Source: Anabaena sp. PCC 7108 (GTDB lineage Bacteria; Cyanobacteriota; Cyanobacteriia; Cyanobacteriales; Nostocaceae). Taken from it: a DNA stretch of 64,000 nt. Under the pieces are notes generated by a model. It was not told the DNA's origin, did no database searches, and saw nothing but the letters and a program-made list of their open reading frames with translations. The translations under genes and the position numbers were made by a program. Below, one piece after another: positions 29,729 through 39,519 of the stretch (position 1 is its first letter; each line of letters begins with the position of its first letter). The stretch lies in assembly GCF_000332135.1 (NCBI RefSeq), contig NZ_KB235896.1, positions 3,791,727 through 3,855,726 of the forward strand, in the 5' to 3' direction.

Positions 29729-31516
29729 TTAGGCTTTAGGCTTGAAAGTCGAAGCAACGTGCAGTTCTTTTAATTGTTTTGCATCTACACTTGAAGGTGC
29801 ATCTGTTAACAAACAACGTGCTTGTTGTGTTTTTGGAAAAGCAATGACATCACGAATTGATTCTTCTCCTGATAACAACATTACCAAACGATCTACACCG
29901 TAAGCAATCCCGCCATGAGGAGGAGTTCCATATTCAAAAGCTTCTAATAAAAAGCCAAATTTACTTTGTGCTTCTTCTGGTGATAAACCAATAGCTTCAA
30001 ACACCTGTTCTTGAATTTCGCGTTGATAAATCCGCAGACTTCCACCACCTATTTCAAAACCATTAAACACCAAATCATAAGCTTGAGCGCGGGCGGTTTT
30101 TAAGTCGTGCAAATCGTCAGGATGAGGTGCTGTGAAGGGGTGGTGTAATGCTTCCAGGCGTTTTTCATCAGCATTCCACTCAAACATGGGAAAATCTGTA
30201 ATCCAGAGTAAATTAAGTTTATCTGCTGGAATTAAATTAAATTCCCTGGCTGCAAATTGGCGGAGTCTGTCTAAAGTTTTGTTTACAGTTGCGGTATCAG
30301 CTGCTGCAAATAATAACAAATGACCGGCTTTTGCACCTGTACGGGTTAAGATTTCCTGCTTTTGTTCGGGTGTGAGGTTATCTTTAATTGCACCGATAGT
30401 GTCAATTTCGCCATTTTCCCGAACGCGGATATATGCTAAACCTTTTGCACCGGCTTCTGCTGCTTCTTTGAAGATGTCGCCACCTGGTTTGATGCGAACA
30501 TTAGAAATTGCGTCATTACCGTTAGGAATGGGGAGGATTTTGACAATACCGCCGTTAGCAATAGCTTCTCGAAAAACTTTAAACCCAGAATCTTTTAAAA
30601 CATCAGAAACATCAACTAATTCCAAACCGTAGCGGGTGTCTGGTTTATCGCTTCCATACTTATTCATCGCGTCAGCGTAGGTGAGACGAGGGAAAGGATG
30701 GGGTAAATCGATGCCTTTAACGGTTTTGAAAATATGACAAACTAACTTTTCGTTGAGTTCAATAATTTCATTTTCAGACATGAAACTCATTTCCATGTCT
30801 AATTGTGTAAATTCTGGTTGTCTATCGGCGCGTAAATCTTCATCCCGGAAACATCGCGCAATTTGATAGTATCTATCCATACCGGATACCATCAATAATT
30901 GTTTAAATAGTTGCGGTGATTGGGGTAAAGCGAACCACTCATTGGGATTAACGCGACTGGGTAGGATGTAATCTCTTGCACCTTCGGGGGTGGAACGGGT
31001 GAGAATGGGGGTTTCGACTTCGATAAAACCTTCTAAATCTTCCAAGTAGCGTCGCATAGCTTTGATGACTTGGTGACGCAATTGCATATTTTGCGCCATG
31101 CGATCGCGTCGCAAGTCCAAATAACGATATTTTAACCGCAATTCTTCCCGGACTGGATCGTTGTTACCACTAGCAACTTGGAAAGGTAGTTGCTTGCGAA
31201 TGGTGTTGAGTAATTCAATTTTATCGGCGTAGATTTCGACTTCGCCGGTGGGGATGCGGGGATTTAGGGATTCTGGGGGACGTTGGGTAACTCTGCCAGT
31301 GATAGCGACAACATATTCATTGCGTAAGGTGTTAGCCTCAGAGTAAGAATCGGGAGTACGTTGTGGATCACTGACAATTTGGACTAGCCCAGAGCGATCG
31401 CGCAAATCTAAAAATGTCACTCCTCCATGATCGCGGTAACGGTCTACCCAACCGTATAAAGTAACAGTTTCTCCAATATCTTCTTTTCGGAGTTCTCCGC
31501 AATAGTGAGTTCGCAT
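29729..31516 (-). CDS. aspS: Aspartyl-tRNA synthetase
   Basis: A complete 595-residue bacterial-type class II synthetase. The N-terminal OB-fold anticodon domain is visible ([34 protein letters not shown]), motif 2 in [23 protein letters not shown], an inserted GAD domain around 290-420, and motif 3 in [19 protein letters not shown]. It charges tRNA-Asp and, in organisms lacking AsnRS, also tRNA-Asn. Which specificity applies here cannot be read by eye. Confidence 0.97.
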   Translation of the reverse strand: MRTHYCGELRKEDIGETVTLYGWVDRYRDHGGVTFLDLRDRSGLVQIVSDPQRTPDSYSEANTLRNEYVVAITGRVTQRPPESLNPRIPTGEVEIYADKIELLNTIRKQLPFQVASGNNDPVREELRLKYRYLDLRRDRMAQNMQLRHQVIKAMRRYLEDLEGFIEVETPILTRSTPEGARDYILPSRVNPNEWFALPQSPQLFKQLLMVSGMDRYYQIARCFRDEDLRADRQPEFTQLDMEMSFMSENEIIELNEKLVCHIFKTVKGIDLPHPFPRLTYADAMNKYGSDKPDTRYGLELVDVSDVLKDSGFKVFREAIANGGIVKILPIPNGNDAISNVRIKPGGDIFKEAAEAGAKGLAYIRVRENGEIDTIGAIKDNLTPEQKQEILTRTGAKAGHLLLFAAADTATVNKTLDRLRQFAAREFNLIPADKLNLLWITDFPMFEWNADEKRLEALHHPFTAPHPDDLHDLKTARAQAYDLVFNGFEIGGGSLRIYQREIQEQVFEAIGLSPEEAQSKFGFLLEAFEYGTPPHGGIAYGVDRLVMLLSGEESIRDVIAFPKTQQARCLLTDAPSSVDAKQLKELHVASTFKPKA

Positions 31517-31750
31517 AGTAATTAGTTCTTTTTTTCCGGGCTAGATTGGCTAGTAAATGTCAAAGCTTTCCCATTATCCAGCATCAATACTAATTCTAGT
31601 AGTTTTAGTCCCAGAAAAATCAGCCAATCTGCCAAACCGAATCTTTGGCAGTCTTTCTCTCGGAAATTATATGTTTTTATATTTACAAATTCATACTTAG
31701 GACTTGCTGAGAAAGTCTTGTAGGTAGGTGACTCTTAATAGGTGACAGTT

Positions 31751-33088
31751 TCAAGAGTTTAAGGTCTGATTTTTTAAAGCTTGAATTGCATTGTCATATT
31801 CCTTTTGTACATCTTGGCGGTCTAGTTCTTCTGGTAAACCCTCTTGGCTACCGCGCAAAATCATCTCTGCATGACGCTGTAAAACTGCTTGGTATTTGGG
31901 ATTGTTGGTGTAAGTTGCAATATTTTTGATCGCTTCCAATAAACGAATGGTTACTGATGTATCAGAGCGTGCATATTGGCGAATTCCATTTAAGGCACTA
32001 TCAACCAATCCTTCAAATGTTACCCCAAAAGCGATCGCACGTAATTTATGATCTTCATCGTAGCGGTAGGGTGAAGGAAAATCTTTTTGGGCTAAACGGG
32101 ACAGTCCTGCTCCTAGTCTATCAACACAGCGAATTGCGGTAAATGGGTCATTAATCCCTGGAGAAAGCGCACGTAGGGCAATTTCTACTAACTGATCGAT
32201 AGGAAACTCGATATCTTGCTGTTCGCTACGTTCTTTACCCAAAATAAAGCAATCGTTGATTTGTTTGGCTAATGTTTTATTAACAAATTCACCAGGAAAA
32301 ACCATAACTAAATCACTTTCCTTAACAATAAACTTTCCCGGACGAGACTCGACGCGCAATAAAAGATTGTTTTTTCGGGCAATTTTCATCAATTCTTCGT
32401 CGTTAATTGCTTGTATGTAACCATTTTTATTAACTATTACAGGACTTGCAACCAAGTCAAAATCGTCAGGTATTTCTGCAATTTCTTGTCCGAATCGGAT
32501 GCTACGTCCGATTTTTTTGGGAAACAAGCGATCAATGGCTCTATCTAAGTCATTACTAACGTTCTCAATGATGTGCGAAGCCTGAATTATTGTAGAAGCA
32601 TGATGAATAAAATAAATCAAGACTCCGATGCTAATAATTGCGAGTAAAATACCGAACGTAACCGAAAACTGGGGTACAAACTGACTATATCCATCTCCAC
32701 TACCATGAATAGTGCGAAGTATGAGCAAGCAGTAGATAAACGTACTGATAAACGTGCCAAGGACAATTTGATTGCCAGTGTCCTGCATGAAATTACGGAG
32801 TAAACGTGGTCCAAAATTGGAAGCAGCTAACTGAAGTGCCACGATTGTAATTGAAAAGGCAGTAGCCGCAACACTAATCATTGAACCTGCAACTGCTCCT
32901 AAAAGCGATCGCGCTCCATCTGCTCCACCAGTGTAGCTCCACCAATAACTAAGAACCGCCTGATCTGTGCGATCGAGCCTTAACATTGTGAATGCCAACG
33001 CAGTGGTAATTATAGCCATAATTGATGGAATGAACCAGTAACTTGAGTGGAGCGTATCCCACAGTTTGCCCAATTTGATATTGTTCAT
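31751..33088 (-). CDS. DUF2254 family membrane protein
   Basis: A 445-residue protein with four hydrophobic segments in the first 170 residues (SYWFIPSIMAIITTALAFTML, MISVAATAFSITIVALQLA, IVLGTFISTFIYCLLIL, FGILLAIISIGVLIYFIHHA) and a long soluble C-terminal half with VEIALRALSPGINDPFTAIRCVDRL. This layout matches DUF2254, whose function is unknown. Its ATG overlaps the stop of the upstream MscS gene by ATGA, so both are made together; the pairing with a mechanosensitive channel suggests a role in membrane or osmotic homeostasis, which is inference. Confidence 0.88.
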   Translation of the reverse strand: MNNIKLGKLWDTLHSSYWFIPSIMAIITTALAFTMLRLDRTDQAVLSYWWSYTGGADGARSLLGAVAGSMISVAATAFSITIVALQLAASNFGPRLLRNFMQDTGNQIVLGTFISTFIYCLLILRTIHGSGDGYSQFVPQFSVTFGILLAIISIGVLIYFIHHASTIIQASHIIENVSNDLDRAIDRLFPKKIGRSIRFGQEIAEIPDDFDLVASPVIVNKNGYIQAINDEELMKIARKNNLLLRVESRPGKFIVKESDLVMVFPGEFVNKTLAKQINDCFILGKERSEQQDIEFPIDQLVEIALRALSPGINDPFTAIRCVDRLGAGLSRLAQKDFPSPYRYDEDHKLRAIAFGVTFEGLVDSALNGIRQYARSDTSVTIRLLEAIKNIATYTNNPKYQAVLQRHAEMILRGSQEGLPEELDRQDVQKEYDNAIQALKNQTLNS

Positions 33089-34089
33089 GTTTCATTATTG
33101 CCCTTTGCAGAATCTACTTTACTATTGCCATCATCTTTTTGAGCAAGTAACCTGAGAGTATCGCTAATCCGGCGGGGTTTTGGTATTTCACCTTTACCAG
33201 ATGGCCAACCTTCACGCTGACGGGAGCGATCGCCATCTGTCTCTTCTGTCTGATTGTGGAATAAAATTTGTTGTGTGGGAAAAGGCAAATCAATGCCATT
33301 TGCAACGAGTTTTTTCTTAATAGCAGTAATCACTTTATCCCGCGAAATCAGATTATCTGCCCGTCGTGGTGGATGAACCCACCAGCGCACCCGAATATTG
33401 ACAGTGCTTCCGGCTAGTTCCATTGCTAGTACATCAGGAGCCGGATCTTTTAAAACCTCATCGACGCTATGCATTGCATCTAGCATTAACTGTTTGGCTA
33501 GGTCAATATCGTCGCCGTAGCCAATGCCAACATCATACTCTAATCTGCGGTTGTCAAAGGCAGTATTCACGGTGACAGAATTGGTAAATAATTCCGAGTT
33601 AGGAATCACAATCCGCCTACCGTCATAAGTTCTGATTGTTGTGGCGCGTGTCTCGATATTTTCAACAGTTCCCTCAAAGCCTTTAAACACAATTTGGTCA
33701 TCAATTTGAAACGGTTCAGTTAGTAGAATTAAAATCCCAGCTAAGAAGTTTTGCAGAATATCGCGGAAAGCAAAACCAATTGCCACACCACTAATTCCCA
33801 AAAGTTGCACCAAATCACTAACTTTAAATGAGGGAATCACAATAGAAAGGGCAATAAACAACCCAATCAAAATTGTTACCCCCTTCGCTAACCTTCCCAG
33901 TACTAATCCCAAATTTCCGGCGTAGCGATGGTTGCGAGTTACCTGCTTAACCATTGCTTTAATTTTGCCAGCAATAAACAAAAATAGTATAAAGACAATT
34001 AACCCTAAGATAATGTTCGGTAGCAAAACTATAAACTCGTTAATCATGCTTTCAACTTTATCCCAAGCTGCGGAGATTTCTGCATTCAT
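33085..34089 (-). CDS. MscS family mechanosensitive ion channel
   Basis: A 334-residue channel. Three hydrophobic helices lie within residues 15-125, the last one rich in Gly/Ala (LLGISGVAIGFAFRDILQNFLAGILILL), typical of the pore-lining TM3. The beta domain follows (FQIDDQIVFKGFEGTVENIETRATTIRTYDGRRIVIPNSELFTN), then the alpha/beta vestibule domain. It would release osmolytes on hypo-osmotic shock. A GAGGA site lies before ATG 34089. It is coupled to the DUF2254 gene downstream. Confidence 0.93.
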   Translation of the reverse strand: MNAEISAAWDKVESMINEFIVLLPNIILGLIVFILFLFIAGKIKAMVKQVTRNHRYAGNLGLVLGRLAKGVTILIGLFIALSIVIPSFKVSDLVQLLGISGVAIGFAFRDILQNFLAGILILLTEPFQIDDQIVFKGFEGTVENIETRATTIRTYDGRRIVIPNSELFTNSVTVNTAFDNRRLEYDVGIGYGDDIDLAKQLMLDAMHSVDEVLKDPAPDVLAMELAGSTVNIRVRWWVHPPRRADNLISRDKVITAIKKKLVANGIDLPFPTQQILFHNQTEETDGDRSRQREGWPSGKGEIPKPRRISDTLRLLAQKDDGNSKVDSAKGNNET

Positions 34090-34125
34090 AAATAAACTTT
34101 CCTCATTTAATTAAATTAAATTAAA

Positions 34126-34341
34126 TTAATATTTGCTAACGTCAACGCTGTGAATTTTGATGCAATAATTCTTGAATTCCCCCCCCCGCAACGTTGCGAT
34201 TTCTGTCTGAAGTGCTTGAATCGATTTCGCTCCGGCTAACTCTGCTTCATGATCAGAGGGATAATTACTGGCTGACCAACTGCGAGAAAGTTGGTTGAGG
34301 AATGTAGTAAGTTTACAAATACCAAAATCATTAAAATTCAC
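34126..34341 (-). pseudogene. Small frame with a G8 run, possibly frameshifted
   Basis: A 71-codon frame beginning MNFNDFGICKLTTFLNQLSRSWSASNYPSDHEAELAGAKSIQALQTEIATLRGG, then disrupted at a run of eight G. With one more G the frame would read IQELLHQNSQR and stop, extending the amphipathic helix more naturally than the current KNYCIKIHSVDVSKY tail. The run is either a real phase-variable or mutated tract, or a sequencing indel. No family was recognised. It lies just upstream of the MscS gene on the same strand. Confidence 0.35.
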
Positions 34342-34422
34342 AGATGATGAATTTGTGGAAATAGTAGATGCTAATAAAGATTTGTGTTTAGAATTATCGA
34401 CATAAGGGAAATTAATTTTTAT

Positions 34423-34601
34423 TAGGACTTACGCATTGACAGGAAGGAACAAATAGGGGGTACGGATTTCAGGGATTTAACCCTGGTTTTTTGACAATTT
34501 TTTAGCTATCGCTATTGATCTGAATTTCATCCTCCAAAGCCTGAAACAACCTAATTTTGTTCAATCACATGATGGTCAATTTGTACAGTGCGTAAGTCCT
34601 A
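34423..34601. repeat. MITE-like element C with TAGGACTTACGCA termini
   Basis: A 179-base element bounded by perfect 13-base inverted repeats TAGGACTTACGCA (34423-34435) and TGCGTAAGTCCTA (34589-34601). The interior differs from the copies at 5160 and 52051, so the termini rather than the body are conserved. No coding capacity. It accounts for half of the spacer upstream of the 34729 gene. Confidence 0.8.
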
Positions 34602-34728
34602 TTTATGTCACTAATGGGAGGAGAAACCGGAGATAGAAACTTAGAATTAGGTGGACAAGTTTGGTTTTGAAATCCTAAAAATACTGAAGGATACAGCATT
34701 GCTGTATCCCTAGATCACGTCACGCACT

Positions 34729-35121
34729 TTAATCTTGATTACGAGGGGCGTTAAAGGCTTCCCAGGCGGCTTTGGCTGCATTTTGGCAGCGATCGCTAAA
34801 ATCTGCGATATCTTTAGACATTAAGTACCAATTTCTCTCCAATTCTTCTTGAATTCTCGCCCAAGAATATTCTAATCTATCGCGTTCAATGAGTTTGTCT
34901 CTTTCAATTACTTCCCGTGCTTGACGCACAGCATTTAAATAGGTTTCACGGGTGAGAGTACCAGCAGATTCAGCTTCAGCTTGGGCGCGTTTTTTAATCG
35001 CTTCCAATAGTGCTGTAGTTTCCTGCTTAACTTCATCGGTGTGTCCGTTTTCCCTGGCGTTTTCCCTGGTTTGAAGACTAATTTCTACGATTTCTATAGA
35101 TTCGATGTTATTAGTAGTCAT
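34729..35121 (-). CDS. Conserved hypothetical helical protein
   Basis: A 130-residue protein from ATG 35121 (an upstream in-frame start at 35169 would add 16 residues without a better site). It is almost entirely charged helix: KQETTALLEAIKKRAQAEAESAGTLTRETYLNAVRQAREVIERDKLIERDRLEYSWARIQEELERNW. Coiled-coil character is likely; there is no signal or membrane segment. I do not recognise a function. It lies 119 bases upstream of a spacer shared with htpX on the same strand. Confidence 0.72.
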   Translation of the reverse strand: MTTNNIESIEIVEISLQTRENARENGHTDEVKQETTALLEAIKKRAQAEAESAGTLTRETYLNAVRQAREVIERDKLIERDRLEYSWARIQEELERNWYLMSKDIADFSDRCQNAAKAAWEAFNAPRNQD

Positions 35122-35240
35122 GGTTGCCACATCCTGTTGGTAAGGTTTACTTGCGGATGAACATTGCACCTATAATGATCATAATTTGGTCATCAGTTAA
35201 TTGGGGATTTGCCAAGATACTTATGACCAAAGACAGATTA

Positions 35241-36104
35241 TCAACGACTAATAAGTTGGCCTTCTAATTGAAGTAACGCTGCTACACGCGCTTCAGTCGC
35301 TGGGTGACTAGAGAAAAGATTCCCCAAAAACTGCCCAGAAATGGGATGAATAATTAATAATGGTTCAAAAGCTGGATTAGCATTCAAAGGCATTTGTTTG
35401 GCTGTGGCTTCTAACCGTTGCAAAGCCTTAGCTAAAGCGCGGGGATTACCTGTTAATTTTGCAGCACCAGCGTCAGCAGAAAATTCTCTGGTGCGGGAAA
35501 TTGCCAACTGAATAATTGTCGCCGCTATGGGTGCAAGCATGACTGTTGCCAGCACTCCCAAAGGATTTCCGCCTCTTTCATTATCCCGCGAACCGCCACC
35601 AAACCAAAGGCTATAACTCAACATTTGTGCAAGGAAAGAAATCGCACCAGCGACAGTTGCAGCAACGGCTTGAGTTAAGGTATCACGATTAATAATGTGG
35701 GTGAGTTCGTGAGCAATAACACCTTCTAATTCTTCCTCTGGGAGGATGTTTAAAATCCCTTCAGTGACAGCTACAGCAGCGTGTTCTGGATCTCTTCCTG
35801 TGGCGAAAGCATTGGCAGTTTGTCCAGGAACAATGTAAACTCCTGGCATGGGGATATTAGCCTGTGCAGACAGTCTTTCTACCATGCGATAAAGTCCCGG
35901 TGCTTGGGCTTCGCTAACAGGTTGGGCATGATAAACTGCTAAGGCAATTTTATCAGATTGATACCAAGAAAACAGGTTAGTAACTGCGGCTAACCCAATG
36001 CCTATGATTAAGCCTCCCGTACCACCAATTACCCAATAACTAATTGCAATTAATAAGCCACTCAGAGTAGCCAGTAACATAGCGGTTTTTAGTTGATTTC
36101 CCAT
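35241..36104 (-). CDS. htpX: M48 family membrane metalloprotease HtpX
   Basis: A 287-residue HtpX-type zinc protease. Two N-terminal hydrophobic helices (AMLLATLSGLLIAISYWVIGG, LIIGIGLAAVTNLF), the zinc motif in VIAHELTHIINRDTL (HExxH), two further membrane segments (AVAATVAGAISFLAQML, VLATVMLAPIAATIIQLAI), and a third ligand region SADAGAAKLTGNPRAL. HtpX degrades damaged membrane proteins at the cytoplasmic face. ATG 36104 follows a GGAGAG site. No stress-promoter sequence was identified. Confidence 0.94.
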   Translation of the reverse strand: MGNQLKTAMLLATLSGLLIAISYWVIGGTGGLIIGIGLAAVTNLFSWYQSDKIALAVYHAQPVSEAQAPGLYRMVERLSAQANIPMPGVYIVPGQTANAFATGRDPEHAAVAVTEGILNILPEEELEGVIAHELTHIINRDTLTQAVAATVAGAISFLAQMLSYSLWFGGGSRDNERGGNPLGVLATVMLAPIAATIIQLAISRTREFSADAGAAKLTGNPRALAKALQRLEATAKQMPLNANPAFEPLLIIHPISGQFLGNLFSSHPATEARVAALLQLEGQLISR

Positions 36105-36332
36105 ATTGATAACTCTCCTACTTATGCTGTGTTAATTTGTTTAACTTTGTTTGGAAAACAGCATCTTTTTAGCCACTTCTTGATTGTATCGAGTTCAACT
36201 TTCCGGTACAGTGATGAAAACCTGTTATTGGAGTACGGTTTTCCCGCTGGTAATTGGGAAATATGAACGAATTAGGCATATAAATTTGGATAACTAAAGA
36301 CAAAATGATGTAGTGTAGATTAAAGATATCAA

Positions 36333-36476
36333 CGGCGATGGAACTCGCCAAAACCGCCTTTTGAAAGGCTGATAGTTCCTACTTTTCCGACTTGCTGCGG
36401 GAGAGTAGGCTATGGCTAAAACCTAACTCCCCTGTAGAAAGTATCTATCTACAAATCGCACTTTCAGGAGTTAGGA
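36333..36476 (+). promoter_or_regulatory. Fluoride riboswitch (crcB motif) with translational expression platform
   Basis: The aptamer has the crcB layout. P1 is GGCGA (36334-36338) with TCGCC (36345-36349); P2 is GCCTTT with AAAGGC (36356-36369); the conserved CTGAT follows; and a pseudoknot joins GGAAC (36340-36344) to GTTCC (36375-36379). Downstream are four competing segments: A CCTACTTTTCC (36378-36388), B GGGAGAGTAGG (36399-36409), C CCTAACTCCC (36422-36431) and D GGAGTTAGG (36467-36475), the ribosome site. C pairs perfectly with D. Without fluoride A:B and C:D would form and hide the site; with fluoride the pseudoknot holds A, so B pairs with C and frees D. The folding logic is inference; complementarity is seen. 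Confidence 0.9.
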
Positions 36477-38111
36477 ATGTTACTGAGTATAATTTGGATT
36501 TTATTGATGGGCTTCTTTGTGGGACAAATTGCCCGTCGGTTAGGCGCTCCACCTTTAATTGGGATGATATTGGTGGGGATTTTGCTTGGTTCTCAAGTAG
36601 GGAATGTTATCAGCGCAGATGTGTTAAATGCTGCCGATGAATTAAGAACTTTGGCGGTGATGATTATTCTGATGAAGGCGGGATTGGGGTTAGATAGAGA
36701 AAAACTGGCTCAACAGGGAAGTGTGGCGCTGCGTTTGGGATTTTTGCCGGCGACTACAGAAGCGATCGCTATTTCCCTCGCTTCTATGGTAATTTTTCAG
36801 TTAGACTTTCCCACTGGCTTGCTGTTAGGCTGTGTAATTGGCGCTGAATCTCCCGCTGTGATTGTTCCGGGAATGCTGAGACTGAAAAGTTTAGGTTGGG
36901 GTGTCACCAAAGGTATTCCCGACGCAATTTTAACTGGTAGCGCCTTATCTGATGTGCTGCTATTGCTAGTCTTCAGCCTCTTGCTGAGTTTTTTGGGTAA
37001 AGGAGGAGTTGAGAAAATTACTCTTTTCGGCGGATTGACTTTAACAGCTTTGCAACTCCTGCCGTTACAAATTATCATGCAGATAGGCTTGGGGCTGTTG
37101 TTCGGTTATTTAGCCGCGCGGTTGCTGGTTTCGCTCTTAACCAAACAAAACTGGACACAGAACGCAGTTCAAGATACTATTATCGCTGCTGGGTTAGCTT
37201 TATTTCTGGTAATTGTCGCTCATGGGTTACCGTTTTTTTCTGGTTATTTAGCGACAATGGCTTTAGGATTCTTCTTAATTGAGTTAGATGCACCCTTAGC
37301 TAGAAGATTGCGAGGCGGGTTTGATAGCTTATGGGTAGTAGCAGAGATTTTCCTGTTTGTCTTGTTGGGTGCAAGCATTCAACTGCAAGTATTGTCTAAG
37401 ATTTTGTTACCGGGTATTTTAATTCTGGCGATTGGTTTATTTATCGGGCGCACCGTGGGCTGGTATCTCTCGACTTTGGGTAGTAATTGGAATTGGCGCG
37501 AAAGACTGTTTTTGCTACCGGGAAACTCCGCGAAAGCCACAGTACAAGCGGCTATTGGGGCGATTCCCCTAGCTCAAGGTATAGCGGGAGGAGAGATCAT
37601 TTTAGCGATCGCTGCCCTTTCGATTATAACTACTGCACCTTTAGGCGCTTGGGCAACTATGGCTTTTGCACCCAAATTATTAACCAGGGGAGAAGTAGAT
37701 CCCACAAAGGTGACAGTTGCTACCCATACTCTGTTACTCGCAGCGGTGGATACCTCAGATTTAGCGACGGAAGTCTTGACAAAGGTAGCAGATTTAGCCC
37801 GTCGGAGTAATGGAGATGCGATCGTTTTACACGTAGTTAACACCGCAAACGAGCCAGCTATTAAACAATTACAGCAACAAGCCAAAAAGCTGCTATCAGA
37901 TATTAAATATGAGTTTTTAACCGTTACCGGCGCGGTTCCTGAAGAAATTATTCGCATCGCCCAAGAGTATCATGTTACTGCAATTGTCATGGGAAAACGC
38001 GGACATCAACCTTGGGAGCAAGTGCTGATTGGTTCAGTATCCCAAGCAGTATTAGAAGCAAGTCCCATACCTGTAATCTTGCTAGAAAACCGTGAAGTTA
38101 AAGATTTTTAA
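36477..38111 (+). CDS. Cation:proton antiporter with C-terminal universal stress domain
   Basis: A 544-residue protein. Residues 1-400 form about 12 membrane helices of the monovalent cation/proton antiporter fold (MLLSIIWILLMGFFVGQIARRLGAPPLIGMILVGILLGS). Residues about 415-544 are a cytoplasmic UspA domain (THTLLLAAVDTSDLATEVLTK...AIVMGKRGHQPWEQVLIGSVSQAVLEASPIPVILL) whose GxxG/GS nucleotide motif is preserved. It probably exchanges Na+ or K+ for protons under nucleotide control. Its ATG is placed directly behind the riboswitch site GGAG at 36467, so fluoride should induce it. Antiporters and stress domains are recurring members of crcB regulons, where they offset ion changes during fluoride stress. 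Confidence 0.9.
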   Translation: MLLSIIWILLMGFFVGQIARRLGAPPLIGMILVGILLGSQVGNVISADVLNAADELRTLAVMIILMKAGLGLDREKLAQQGSVALRLGFLPATTEAIAISLASMVIFQLDFPTGLLLGCVIGAESPAVIVPGMLRLKSLGWGVTKGIPDAILTGSALSDVLLLLVFSLLLSFLGKGGVEKITLFGGLTLTALQLLPLQIIMQIGLGLLFGYLAARLLVSLLTKQNWTQNAVQDTIIAAGLALFLVIVAHGLPFFSGYLATMALGFFLIELDAPLARRLRGGFDSLWVVAEIFLFVLLGASIQLQVLSKILLPGILILAIGLFIGRTVGWYLSTLGSNWNWRERLFLLPGNSAKATVQAAIGAIPLAQGIAGGEIILAIAALSIITTAPLGAWATMAFAPKLLTRGEVDPTKVTVATHTLLLAAVDTSDLATEVLTKVADLARRSNGDAIVLHVVNTANEPAIKQLQQQAKKLLSDIKYEFLTVTGAVPEEIIRIAQEYHVTAIVMGKRGHQPWEQVLIGSVSQAVLEASPIPVILLENREVKDF

Positions 38112-38184
38112 ATCATTCACGAATCATCCCTACAACTTAGCCAATTCAAATGCAAAACTTACAGAAAACACTGGTTTCTTGTAT

Positions 38185-39495
38185 ATGAAATACCTGCGTC
38201 AATTTGAGATATTTACTGCCTTACCTCACTTAATCAAATGGTTGCCAATTTCCTTTGTGGTTGGTATTCTTGCTGGCACAGCTTCTGCTGCTCTTTTAGC
38301 ATCACTAGAATGGGCAACAGATTGGCGAGAATCTCACAAATGGATTATCACCTTGCTACCAATTGGTGGATTTTTAAGTGGTTTAATTTATCATAAATTT
38401 GGTCGGAGTATCGAAGCAGGAAATAACCTTTTACTCGAAGAAATCCATAACCCAAAAGATATTATTCCCTTCCGTATGGCTCCTCTAGTTTTACTAGGAA
38501 CAGACCTGACACATTTATTTGGTGGTTCAGCCGGACGCGAAGGTACAGCATTACAAATGGGTGCTTCTTTAGCAGATCAATTAACTAAAATATTCCACTT
38601 TCAAGGAGCGAGTCGGCGAATTTTGTTAACTGCTGGTATCAGCGGCGGATTTGCTTCAGTTTTTGGTACTCCCCTAGCTGGAACTGTGTTTGGTTTGGAA
38701 GTTTTAGCAATTGGTAAAATTCATTATGATGCACTTTTTCCTTCCTTAATTGCCGCAATTGTTGGCAATCAAGTAACTTTGTTATGGGGTTTACATCATA
38801 CAGGATATCAACAGGCTCCAATCATTCCCACAATGACAATTTGGGGGCTAATAGCTGCCATTATAGCAGGTATAATTTTTGGAATTGTAGCAAGACTTTT
38901 TGCTCAAGTAACACATAAAATCAATCATTTATTTAAAACTAAGATATCATATCCTCCTCTTCGTCCTTTAATTGGCGGTGCGATAATTGCCGTAATTGTT
39001 GGTTTGAGTGGTACAACCAAATATATTGGACTTGGTATTCCCACCATTGTTGATGCTTTTCAAACTCACCTATCTCCTTGGGATTTTGCAGCCAAATTGA
39101 GTCTCACTGCTTTAACTTTAGGTGCAGGTTTTAAAGGAGGAGAAGTGACACCGTTGTTTTTTATTGGTGCAACTTTAGGTAATGCTTTATCGTTATTTTT
39201 GGCGTTACCGACACCACTATTAGCAGGAATGGGATTTGTCGGTGTGTTTGCCGGTGCAGCGAATACACCTATAGCTTCCACATTAATGGGAATTGAACTC
39301 TTTGGATTGGAATCGGGTGTATATATTGGTATTGGTTGTGTGGTGAGTTATTTATTTTCGGGACATTCAGGAATTTACACTGCACAGCGTATTGGTTTGA
39401 ATAAGTATTCTTCTGTGCATTTGCAAGAAGGGCTGACTGTGGCTACTTATAAACAGGTGAAAGCTGAACAATCTGATGATATTAAAGATGAGTAA
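38185..39495 (+). CDS. CLC-F type fluoride/proton antiporter
   Basis: A 436-residue CLC protein from ATG 38185 (an in-frame GTG at 38092 overlaps the upstream gene and is less likely). The selectivity region reads GGSAGREGTALQMGASL: the GREGT form in place of the GREGP of chloride channels is characteristic of the fluoride-specific CLC-F clade. The second half carries GAGFKGGEVTPLFFIGATLGNALSLF and GVFAGAANTPIASTLMGIELFG. It exports fluoride using the proton gradient. It lies 73 bases behind the antiporter gene, in the same fluoride-switch transcript. The absence of C-terminal CBS domains also fits CLC-F. Confidence 0.92.
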   Translation: MKYLRQFEIFTALPHLIKWLPISFVVGILAGTASAALLASLEWATDWRESHKWIITLLPIGGFLSGLIYHKFGRSIEAGNNLLLEEIHNPKDIIPFRMAPLVLLGTDLTHLFGGSAGREGTALQMGASLADQLTKIFHFQGASRRILLTAGISGGFASVFGTPLAGTVFGLEVLAIGKIHYDALFPSLIAAIVGNQVTLLWGLHHTGYQQAPIIPTMTIWGLIAAIIAGIIFGIVARLFAQVTHKINHLFKTKISYPPLRPLIGGAIIAVIVGLSGTTKYIGLGIPTIVDAFQTHLSPWDFAAKLSLTALTLGAGFKGGEVTPLFFIGATLGNALSLFLALPTPLLAGMGFVGVFAGAANTPIASTLMGIELFGLESGVYIGIGCVVSYLFSGHSGIYTAQRIGLNKYSSVHLQEGLTVATYKQVKAEQSDDIKDE

Positions 39496-39519
39496 ATTTA
39501 TTTGATAATGCTTAATTGA

